Part shown: in pieces, positions 1-5,948 of the stretch
How positions within the stretch are numbered: position 1 is the first letter of the stretch
How the letters are laid out: every line of letters begins with the position of its first letter
From: CAYTLQ01 sp964438715
GTDB lineage: Bacteria; Bacteroidota; Ignavibacteria; Ignavibacteriales; Ignavibacteriaceae
Length of the DNA stretch: 6,285 nucleotides
NCBI GenBank assembly: GCA_964438715.1
Contig: CAYTLQ010000043.1
Span: 1 to 6,285, forward strand
Direction: 5' to 3'
Program-made: the position numbers and the translations under genes
The notes under the pieces: model-generated
Database searches by the model: none
Seen by the model: only the letters and a program-made list of their open reading frames with translations
Told to the model about the DNA's origin: nothing

Positions 1-217
1 ATGCTGAGATATGTGACCGGTAAAAGCATCATTTTTTATTGATACGGGCATCCGGTTTATTGTTGTTGATTTGAAAGTATTTTATAAAATTCTAATGCAG
101 AAATACAGTCTCAAGAGAAAAAATTTACAGATTCTCCTCAATAGAAAGAAGCTCTTAAAAAATGTTGGAGAGTTCGGATGAAAAAACAATTGAATTTTTT
201 GCAAAAATAAATTACCA
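1..217. other. Upstream region with no convincing gene
   Basis: No reading frame here is long enough or recognisable enough to call a gene. Frame 1 is open only for bases 1-42 (ends RYVTGKSIIFY, then TGA), which could be the tail of an upstream gene or chance. A 28-codon frame (ATG 95 to TGA 181) is lysine-rich and matches nothing I know. The last 60 bases hold a short frame that overlaps the following start; it is listed separately. I found no clear promoter hexamers and no terminator hairpin. The promoter of the 218-1663 operon probably lies here, but I cannot place it. Confidence 0.5.
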
Positions 218-221
218 ATGA
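162..221 (+). other. Very short frame (19 codons) overlapping the DinB-like start; possible gene remnant
   Basis: From ATG 162 this frame reads MLESSDEKTIEFFAKINYQ and stops at TGA 219-221, which overlaps the ATG at 218 as ATGA, the usual sign of translational coupling. The peptide has the amphipathic, charged look of a real protein C-terminus. In the same frame a TAA at 156-158 cuts it from what lies upstream. In the neighbouring frame, upstream bases read KEALKK, which would join naturally to MLESSDEK. That pattern would fit a decayed upstream gene with one frameshift and a TAG at 142-144. It could equally be a leader peptide or chance; no family is recognised. Confidence 0.25.
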
Positions 222-808
222 CCTATACATCGAAACAGATACTCAGTGAAGCGATGAGTACGCTGAATTCAATAAAGCAAATCGTTAAAACTGAATATGC
301 TGGTCTTACTCCCAAACAGTTGAACTGGAAGCCCTCCCCTGATGCATGGAGTATAGCACAGGTCTTGAAACACCTGATTCAAAGTGATGAATTGTATTTC
401 CCCATACTTGACTCGGCAACGAATAAATATAAAGGATCAGCCACCGGCAGTGAGGCACTTTTTAAACCATCATTTTTTGGTAAAATGCTTTACGAGATGA
501 TACAGCCGCAAAACACCAAAAAAGTAGCATCACCAAAGTCATTCAATCCGTCAGCATCAGATTATGGCAGTTCAGTTGTTGATGAATACCTCAGCCATAT
601 TGATATTTTGCTCACAAAATTTACACGGCTTGCCGGGGTAAATCTGAATAAAATAAAAATGCATTCACCGGTATCGGTGTTTTTAAGATTAAATGCTGGA
701 GATTGTGTGAGAGTATTTGCCGCTCATACCGAGCGGCATTTTGCTCAGCTTGCCCGAATTAAGAATACACACGGTTTTCCATCGGGAGAAGCAAACAGAC
801 AAGAATGA
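218..808 (+). CDS. DinB/YfiT-like putative metal-dependent protein
   Basis: This 196-residue protein fits the DinB-like four-helix-bundle superfamily (DinB_2/YfiT type). Family members usually bind a divalent metal through three histidines; some act as thiol-dependent transferases such as bacillithiol or mycothiol S-transferases, but most have no known substrate. Visible here are the family's WSIAQVLKHL helix with His52 and, near the C-terminus, AAHTERHFAQL with His170 and His174, which together give the expected H...HxxxH triad. The preceding stretch LTPKQLNWKPSPDAW is also typical. It looks cytoplasmic, with no signal peptide or membrane helix. No Shine-Dalgarno precedes ATG 218; the ATG overlaps the stop of a 19-codon frame. 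The gene's stop overlaps the start of the membrane-protein gene (ATGA at 805-808), so it probably leads an operon. The substrate cannot be told from sequence. Confidence 0.85.
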   Translation: MTYTSKQILSEAMSTLNSIKQIVKTEYAGLTPKQLNWKPSPDAWSIAQVLKHLIQSDELYFPILDSATNKYKGSATGSEALFKPSFFGKMLYEMIQPQNTKKVASPKSFNPSASDYGSSVVDEYLSHIDILLTKFTRLAGVNLNKIKMHSPVSVFLRLNAGDCVRVFAAHTERHFAQLARIKNTHGFPSGEANRQE

Positions 809-1206
809 ATCATAAGATAATTCTTAATCTTTCACTTTTTGGATTTGTACTCGGGAGTGCCAACATTATGGGCTTACCGGGTGAAAATGAATGGATATTC
901 TGGTTTGTGTTTTTAATTATAGCATCATTTATTCTTGTACGGTTTGTAAAAGAAAACTTATTTCAGAACTCATTTTTAACAGGGTTTGCCTTTGCATTTA
1001 TTATTTTTAGTATTCAGGCGCTTTTTGTAGGGCAGTATTTGGAAAATAATCGGGAATTTGCAGAAAGAGCTAAAAATTTTCCCGATGGGTTAAGTGCAAG
1101 GACATTCTTCATCTCTATTGGCTTACTCATTGCAGTTGGCTATGGAGGAATGATGGGGGCGGTTTCATTAGGACTAAAAAAGTTTTTAAAGAATTCAAGG
1201 AAATAA
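805..1206 (+). CDS. Small four-helix integral membrane protein of unknown function
   Basis: This 133-residue hydrophobic protein has about four predicted membrane segments, near residues 5-23, 30-47, 56-76 and 99-124. A polar loop (residues about 79-97, QYLENNREFAERAKNFPDG) lies between helices 3 and 4, and the C-terminal tail is basic (KKFLKNSRK), suggesting the C-terminus faces the cytoplasm. I recognise no catalytic motif and no named family; small proteins of this type are common as uncharacterised membrane proteins in Bacteroidota-like genomes. The start overlaps the preceding stop by four bases and the next gene begins one base after its stop, so it is very likely translated as the middle gene of a three-gene operon. 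Function unknown. Confidence 0.75.
   Translation: MNHKIILNLSLFGFVLGSANIMGLPGENEWIFWFVFLIIASFILVRFVKENLFQNSFLTGFAFAFIIFSIQALFVGQYLENNREFAERAKNFPDGLSARTFFISIGLLIAVGYGGMMGAVSLGLKKFLKNSRK
1197..1201 (+). promoter_or_regulatory. Ribosome binding site of the DUF3052 gene
   Basis: AAGGA lies 6 bases before ATG 1208, inside the last codons of the membrane-protein gene. It supports 1208 as the true start. Confidence 0.6.
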
Positions 1207-1207
1207 T

Positions 1208-1663
1208 ATGAAGCAACAAAACTCTGCCAAACCGCTTGCCGAGAAGTTAGGCATAAAACAAGGTGCACAAATTTATTTGAAGAATGCGCCCGAGAAATTC
1301 ATAAAACGCATTGGAAAACTCCCAGCGGGTGCATCGGTAGTGAAACGACTGAAAAAAAACATTGACTGTATTCACATATTTGCAGATGAACTAAAGACGC
1401 TTGAAGAAGACATTACGAAACTGCGTCCCTATATGCACGATGAAGGCGTGTTTTGGATATCGTGGCCAAAATCGGGAGCACATTCCCATAGTGATATAAC
1501 AGAGGATAAAATACGCGCTCTTGCACACGCTAATAGATTGGTTGATGTTAAAGTTGTTGCAGTTGATGATGAGTGGAGCGGATTAAAGTTAGTGGTTCCA
1601 CTGAGAGATCGTGCAACAACAAAGAATACCGAATCGACAATGGGAAAAAATACGGTGAATTAG
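1208..1663 (+). CDS. DUF3052-type protein
   Basis: This 151-residue soluble protein matches my memory of the DUF3052 family, whose biochemical role is not established. Recognisable family blocks are KPLAEKLGIKQGAQIYLKNAP at the N-terminus (residues 8-28), a middle helix with IFADELKTLEEDITKL (57-72), the strand GVFWISWPK (80-88), and DITEDKIRALA followed by LVDVKVVAVDDEWSGLKLV (96-129). The order and spacing are those expected for the whole domain, so the gene appears intact. The last 16 or so residues, rich in T, N and K, look like a disordered tail. It has a good AAGGA site and starts one base after the membrane-protein stop, so it is the last gene of the 218-1663 operon. It ends 14 bases from the convergent CheW gene, with no convincing terminator hairpin between them. 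Confidence 0.8.
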   Translation: MKQQNSAKPLAEKLGIKQGAQIYLKNAPEKFIKRIGKLPAGASVVKRLKKNIDCIHIFADELKTLEEDITKLRPYMHDEGVFWISWPKSGAHSHSDITEDKIRALAHANRLVDVKVVAVDDEWSGLKLVVPLRDRATTKNTESTMGKNTVN

Positions 1664-1677
1664 AACTAATAAAATCA

Positions 1678-2628
1678 TTAATGTTCAAACCGTAAAGCGG
1701 CTTCAATATTTAATAAAAGCACCAAACCAGATTCAAGTTTTATTATCCCCTGGATGTAGGTATCCTCACCCGAACCACTGAATGCTCCTGCCTTATCTAC
1801 CATTGTAGAGGGAACCCGTAATACTTCCTTAACCGAATCAACGATAAAACCAATAATTGTATTACCGTATTCAACAACTATTATTCTCGAAAGTTTATCT
1901 ATTTCCTTATCAGGCAGATTCATTTTTTTCCGCAGATTTAACACCGGCATAATTATTCCGCGTAAATTAATAACACCTTCAATAAAGGCGGGCACACTTG
2001 GTACTTTAGTAATGTGTGGCGGTTTTATGATTTCGCGGATTTTCATTATATCAATTCCAAAATCGGAGTCCCCCAAAGTAAAAACTGCAGTTTGTAAAAG
2101 TGATTCTGATATACTTTCCTTTTCCTTTTTGAGATTGTTTAAGTTGTGTTCAGAGGTGTCTGGTACAAATTCCGGAACTGATTTGGAGGGAATTTTTTCA
2201 ATTACTGTTGCGGGCGATTCCGGAATACCCGCTGTTACAGCAGTTCCCGACTCAGTCAATGGCTCTGATGTTAGTTCTTCATTAGTCACCACCTGAGCTA
2301 CTGCAATGGAAATTTGTTCTTGAGCTATAGTAATTTCTTCGGGCGCTGAATTCTCCGGCTGAAACTCTGAAACAGATGCTTCCTGAGTGAAAACTACAGA
2401 TTCCGTGTTTTCAACCTCCGAAATTGTATCTGGAGATGTCGCTGTTATTTCCTGTTGATTTATTGTTAATTCAGTATCAGGGGTATGTTCTTTTTTTCTC
2501 TTTTTATTTACGCGAGACTTTGATGCAGTGCTGGTTTTCTTAGTCCCGGAAGTTGCTTTTTTTCTAACAGCATTTTTGTTGTCTTTGTTGTTTTCATCGG
2601 GTGTTAATTGTGTACTGTCTTTTACCAT
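1678..2628 (-). CDS. CheW-domain protein with long charged N-terminal extension
   Basis: CheW domains are cytoplasmic adaptors that couple chemoreceptors to the CheA kinase. Here the CheW domain fills about residues 180-314 of 316. It shows VFTLGDSDFGIDIMKIREII at its start, the core FIEGVINLRGIIMPVLNLR (215-233), IIVVEYGNTIIGFIVDSVKEVL, and YIQGIIKLESGLVLLLNIE near the end. All are standard CheW strands; the usual DLR is NLR. Before the domain come about 175 residues without predicted fold: a basic K/R-rich stretch (about 15-47), then an acidic E/T/S/P-rich stretch (about 50-175). A plain CheW is roughly 150-170 residues, so the protein is about twice normal. I prefer ATG 2628; a GTG at 2637, immediately after the upstream stop, is in frame and would add three residues. 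The gene follows the metallophosphoesterase gene with 0-9 bases between, so the two are probably co-transcribed. No cheA or receptor gene is present in the window. Confidence 0.88.
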   Translation of the reverse strand: MVKDSTQLTPDENNKDNKNAVRKKATSGTKKTSTASKSRVNKKRKKEHTPDTELTINQQEITATSPDTISEVENTESVVFTQEASVSEFQPENSAPEEITIAQEQISIAVAQVVTNEELTSEPLTESGTAVTAGIPESPATVIEKIPSKSVPEFVPDTSEHNLNNLKKEKESISESLLQTAVFTLGDSDFGIDIMKIREIIKPPHITKVPSVPAFIEGVINLRGIIMPVLNLRKKMNLPDKEIDKLSRIIVVEYGNTIIGFIVDSVKEVLRVPSTMVDKAGAFSGSGEDTYIQGIIKLESGLVLLLNIEAALRFEH

Positions 2629-2637
2629 AACTCTCAC

Positions 2638-3759
2638 TCATTGTTTTTTAATTGTAAAGCTGTCAATTATTCTGATTTCTTCATCTGATTGAGTATAACT
2701 TCCGGCATTCGGAAAACAACCGTATGTTGTTACTTCTGCTTTATCTTCAAAAACTTCGACGGAAATGTATTCAAAAGCGCGGTGTCCTACAAAATCCTCC
2801 GAAGCCTGAGAATTTTTACCTTCGCCGTAATGATAATTGAGAATCTGGTAATAAGGAATTGCATCCTCGTAGCTTAATTCTTTGCCGGGAGCTTTATCGA
2901 AGACTTCACCAAAACGCGGATTAAAAAAATATAACGGAGCCCCCGAACTTCCTACTATTATCTGGTGAACACCTTCAATACTCTGTCTGCCGTAAATGTG
3001 TTCATGACCGCATATATATGCAGTAACGCCAAACTCTTTGCATATATTCCAGAATTTATCTCGTTGTTTCAGGTACCAGAGTTTTGAACTATCGGCAGGC
3101 AATTTAAAGTTTAAGCCAAGATTTGGGAGTGCATCGCGTAAATGGCCGCCAATTGGAAACGCCGGCTCATGACTCAAAATAAAAATCCACTGTTTTCCTC
3201 GCTCTTTAGCAGAGGCAAGGTCATAACGAAGCCAGTCAAGATGTTTAATATAGTGCCAGTCTCTCTTATCGTCTGTTGTGTCATCTAAGTTGCCGTAATA
3301 CCAGCGGTCGGTAGTAACGAAAACAAAATGAGCATTCTGATAATCGAAAGAGTAGGTTAAACCCTTTTCGTCAGCAGGCCCATTCATAAAAACATTATTA
3401 AATAATTTTTTGAAATTTGCCTCATCATCTCTGTGCTGAACTTCATGATTTCCAACGGTTATCCAAAGTTTTGGCCAAATCATATTTGGAGCATTGTAAA
3501 TAGGCTCCATTATCTTTTTCCAGTATTCTAATTGTCGGAGCGTTTTGTCAGGGTCGGTTTTACTTCCGTCAACAAGGTCGCCGGGAAAAAGGACAAACTT
3601 AACATCGGGGTGATTAGCAACAAGGTGGTTAACAAGTTTTGATAACATTACAGAATTAACGCCGTTATCTGTACCCCGGCTATCGGAAAGAGCCGCAAAC
3701 TTGAAGGACTGTGCAAAAATGGATGCGGTAAAAAAACAAAAAAACAGTATATAATGCAT
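2638..3759 (-). CDS. Exported calcineurin-like metallophosphoesterase
   Basis: This 373-residue protein begins with a short signal peptide (hydrophobic residues 3-15, cleavage likely after Ala16), so it should act in the periplasm or outside the cell. The dinuclear-metal phosphoesterase motifs are all present in order: Asp26 in SDSRG, GDLVDG with Asp61, GNHE with Asn104 and His105, SHEP with His197, and GHEH with His252 and His254. Motif I has Arg28 where the classical DxH has histidine, a variant I have seen in secreted members of this superfamily. It hydrolyses phosphomonoesters or diesters; the substrate is not predictable. The C-terminal 100 residues (YYQILNYHYGEG, then an EYISVEVFEDKAEVTTYG strand region) look like the small beta domain often following this fold. 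The ATG at 3759 is the only start that gives a full signal peptide; no clear Shine-Dalgarno precedes it. The CheW gene follows directly. Confidence 0.9.
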   Translation of the reverse strand: MHYILFFCFFTASIFAQSFKFAALSDSRGTDNGVNSVMLSKLVNHLVANHPDVKFVLFPGDLVDGSKTDPDKTLRQLEYWKKIMEPIYNAPNMIWPKLWITVGNHEVQHRDDEANFKKLFNNVFMNGPADEKGLTYSFDYQNAHFVFVTTDRWYYGNLDDTTDDKRDWHYIKHLDWLRYDLASAKERGKQWIFILSHEPAFPIGGHLRDALPNLGLNFKLPADSSKLWYLKQRDKFWNICKEFGVTAYICGHEHIYGRQSIEGVHQIIVGSSGAPLYFFNPRFGEVFDKAPGKELSYEDAIPYYQILNYHYGEGKNSQASEDFVGHRAFEYISVEVFEDKAEVTTYGCFPNAGSYTQSDEEIRIIDSFTIKKQ

Positions 3760-4028
3760 AGAATACTTTAAAATGTATAATCTAAATATATACCTGAATA
3801 TTAAATAAATGTAATGTCAGTTTCATCTTATAGAAAAAGTAAAAAATGATAAACTCTTTTGATCTCCACTAGAAATTGTTGCCGGAGATTTACTTAATAC
3901 CCGTTTTACAGCCTTTGTAAACTCTCTGCAGATTTTTAAGGAAATATATGAGGCTTCGTTATTATATTTCTATAAAAAGAAAAAATTGTCAAGGTGAGAT
4001 TTTTCAAAGTAAATCATAATGAAGAGAA
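3760..4028. other. Intergenic region, no intact gene; one 44-codon open frame
   Basis: This AT-rich stretch separates the divergently transcribed metallophosphoesterase gene and the phosphatase remnant. It should contain the promoter for the minus-strand pair, in the bases just right of 3759, but I could not fix clear hexamers. On the plus strand one frame is open from 3863 to a TGA at 3995-3997 with no start codon near its beginning. It reads SPLEIVAGDLLNTRFTAFV and continues with helix-like sequence rich in Y, F and K. It has a protein-like look but matches no family I recognise, so it may be a degraded gene fragment or chance. No hairpin terminator, tRNA or repeat was seen. Confidence 0.45.
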
Positions 4029-4258
4029 GTGAATCCATCATATAAATTTGTTAACTGTACTGAGGGAAGAACAATAGTAATTGGAGATATACATGGTTGT
4101 TATGCGGAATTACAAATACTTCTTAATAAAATTGAATTTTCGGATAAAGATGTTGTAATATCTGTTGGTGATATGCTCGAAAGATGTTTACTTTAATGAT
4201 TAAGTTCTTTAGAAAAAATTAGTGAGAAATTTATTTACTGGGGAAAGAAAAAAATTAC
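4029..4258 (+). pseudogene. Decayed PPP-type serine/threonine phosphatase fragment
   Basis: From about 4068 the frame reads RTIVIGDIHGCYAELQILL (4068-4124), the GDxHG metal-binding motif that opens PPP-family (lambda/PP1-like) phosphatases, then KDVVISVGDMLER, the GDxxxRG motif with Gly replaced by Cys. It stops at TAA 4194-4196. A neighbouring frame continues with FTLMIKFFRKN (4187-4219), which fits the helix normally following GDxxxRG, and the original frame then reads EKFIYWGKKKI (4224-4256), like the sequence just after the family's GNHE motif. The 8-10 residues that should carry GNHE are missing. So there are frame changes, stops and a small deletion over a catalytic motif; a product would be about 55 residues and inactive. 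Upstream, an ATG at 4019 (MKRSESII, then stop) may be the former start, shifted out of frame. Bases 4280-4312 (WLSEEFRRLTI in one frame) may be a further remnant, less certain. Confidence 0.75.
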
Positions 4259-4385
4259 CTTCAACAGTTTTAATCCTAATGGCTGTCTGAAGAATTTCGT
4301 CGTTTGACCATCTAATTCAAATGGTAATAATTGTCCTGCCGAAATTTATTATTTTGAAGAAGAGATACTCAAAAATTTGTACAGA
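4259..4385. other. Leader of the receiver-phosphatase gene
   Basis: This stretch holds no intact gene. The frame of the downstream gene is open back to a TGA at 4305-4307 but has no ATG, GTG or TTG before TTG 4377. A purine-rich GAAGAAGAG at 4356-4364 is the only ribosome-binding-like sequence. It sits about 12 bases before TTG 4377 and about 21 before ATG 4386. The promoter of the signalling gene must lie here or within the phosphatase remnant; none was identified. Confidence 0.4.
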
Positions 4386-5948
4386 ATGAAAAGTCCTAAA
4401 AAAATATTAGTTGTTGATGACGATCAAATATTCCGTCGATTAGTTAGTTTTAATCTTAGTATGCGGGGTTATACTCCTCTGGAAGCTGACAATGGTAAAG
4501 ATGCATTTGAGCTACTCATAGAAAATGAAGTTGACCTTATATTATGTGATATCGAGATGAAGGGTCTTAACGGATATGAATTCTTCAATATGGTTCGTAG
4601 TAAATCCCGTTTTAATACCATTCCATTTATTTTCATAACCTCACATACTTCCACTGAAGAGAAGGCAAAAGCATATTCGTTAGGCGCCGATAATTTTATA
4701 TCAAAGCCGTTTAATATGACTGAATTTATGGCAAAGGTTGAAAGTTCACTAAAGCGCATTGAAATCAGCAAATCATACGGTAGAAGGCGTTTACCTACGA
4801 TATTAGATACGAACCGGTTAAATAAAGTTTTGATTGTGGATGATCATATTGAAAGTGCCAAAGTACTTCAGTATTATCTTGAGCGTGAAAAAATATTTAC
4901 CAGAATAGTCGATGATCCCCAGATTGCAATTCAGGCAATTTATGAATTTCAGCCTGACCTTATTGTCTGTGATTATCACATGCCGGTAATAAACGGACCT
5001 GAACTGAGAAAAAAAATTCTCAGCATTAATAAAATCAAAGATATACCGTTTGTATTTTTTACTGTGGTACAGGATGAAAATACAGTTATCGATAGTTATA
5101 ATTTGCAGATAAAAGATTATTTATTGAAGACAACACCGGTTAAAGTAATAGTAGCTAAAATTAAAAATTTGCTGAAATCCATTGAGTTAGATAGGCTTTC
5201 TGCTATTAGCGAGTTGAAAGATGCAGCGGCCGAGATGAATATTGACCTTTTACCTGAAATACCAGAAACGAAGGGAGATTTCGGAATTTCCTTCTGGTAT
5301 CAGCCTTTTAAAGACATTCCCGGCGGAGATTTTCTTGATTACATAGAAATGCGGGATAACAGAGCTATTGTTGTTCTGGGTGATATAATGGGGAAAAAAT
5401 GGGGAGCGTGGTTTTACGCTTTTTCTTTTATCAGCTATATCAGAAGCGCTATTCGTGCTATATGCGGAGAGAGCTCCGAATATACTGCCGCCTCTTTGTT
5501 ACAAAGAGTAAATTCAGCAATTTACAACGATTCGAAGATTTCAGAGATATTCTCTGCAGTTTCAATTATTGTACTCTCACCCCGGCAAGGTGAAATTAAC
5601 TATGCAGGGGCAGGAGATTTGGCGATGCTTCATTTTATCAGACAAACCGGCGAGATACGGAAACATACAACAGGCGGCATTTTACTGGGGGTGAGGGAGG
5701 ATGGAAAATATGATGATATAAAGGTAAATATGGATAAAGGTGACCGTATAGTTTTATGTACAGACGGCGTAACCGAATCAGTAAATATTCAAAATGAAGC
5801 ATTTGGAATGGAAAGACTTAAGAAAACCTTTGCAAAATATGCTTCAGATATTGATTTTCTTAATAAATTTAAAGAGGAATTTGTAAGTTTTACATCAGGT
5901 ATTTTTTCTGATGATATTTCATTGCTTACCATAATAAGGAATCCTTAA
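4386..5948 (+). CDS. Tandem receiver response regulator with SpoIIE/RsbU-type PP2C phosphatase
   Basis: This 520-residue cytoplasmic protein has two CheY-like receivers followed by a PP2C (SpoIIE-type) serine/threonine phosphatase, the layout of RsbU-like output proteins that dephosphorylate STAS-domain antagonists. Receiver 1 (about 4-124) has the acidic cluster VVDDD, phosphoacceptor Asp55 in LILCDIEM, Thr85 and Lys107 in SKPF. Receiver 2 (about 146-265) has IVDD, Asp196 in LIVCDYHMP, Thr226 and Lys248, with Thr after the lysine where Pro is usual. A helical linker ends in DLLPEIPE, the usual lead-in to this phosphatase. The PP2C domain (about 300-520) has metal-binding aspartates Asp315 (PGGDF), Asp333 (GDIMGKKWGAW), Asp460 (LCTDGVTE) and Asp509/Asp510 (SDDISLL), so it should be active. 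ATG 4386 fits the normal receiver N-terminus; TTG 4377 is in frame and nearer the GAAGAAGAG. The stop overlaps the next start. No STAS or anti-sigma gene is in the window. Confidence 0.92.
   Translation: MKSPKKILVVDDDQIFRRLVSFNLSMRGYTPLEADNGKDAFELLIENEVDLILCDIEMKGLNGYEFFNMVRSKSRFNTIPFIFITSHTSTEEKAKAYSLGADNFISKPFNMTEFMAKVESSLKRIEISKSYGRRRLPTILDTNRLNKVLIVDDHIESAKVLQYYLEREKIFTRIVDDPQIAIQAIYEFQPDLIVCDYHMPVINGPELRKKILSINKIKDIPFVFFTVVQDENTVIDSYNLQIKDYLLKTTPVKVIVAKIKNLLKSIELDRLSAISELKDAAAEMNIDLLPEIPETKGDFGISFWYQPFKDIPGGDFLDYIEMRDNRAIVVLGDIMGKKWGAWFYAFSFISYIRSAIRAICGESSEYTAASLLQRVNSAIYNDSKISEIFSAVSIIVLSPRQGEINYAGAGDLAMLHFIRQTGEIRKHTTGGILLGVREDGKYDDIKVNMDKGDRIVLCTDGVTESVNIQNEAFGMERLKKTFAKYASDIDFLNKFKEEFVSFTSGIFSDDISLLTIIRNP
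5936..5940 (+). promoter_or_regulatory. Ribosome binding site of the glycosyltransferase gene
   Basis: AAGGA lies 7 bases before ATG 5948, inside the end of the phosphatase gene. With the TAATG stop-start overlap it fixes the start and suggests coupled translation. Confidence 0.7.

Noticed and set aside
14..58. ACCGG and CCGGT copies as a possible hairpin near the left edge
   Set aside because: The arms are 5 bases and about 30 bases apart, with no continued pairing.
1659..1670. ATTAG-AA-CTAAT inverted repeat between the convergent genes as a possible terminator
   Set aside because: The stem is only 5 A/T-rich pairs with a 2-base loop and no adjacent T-run; too weak to call a terminator.
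2012..2296. 94-codon plus-strand open frame
   Set aside because: It lies antisense inside the CheW gene, whose frame carries clear domain motifs; no recognisable protein in this frame.
2689..2877. 62-codon plus-strand open frame
   Set aside because: Antisense to the C-terminal part of the metallophosphoesterase gene; no family match and no ribosome site.
4469..4771. 100-codon minus-strand open frame
   Set aside because: It is antisense to receiver 1 of the phosphatase gene, which has all receiver residues; a shadow frame.
5399..5593. 64-codon plus-strand open frame
   Set aside because: Out-of-frame shadow within the PP2C domain coding region.
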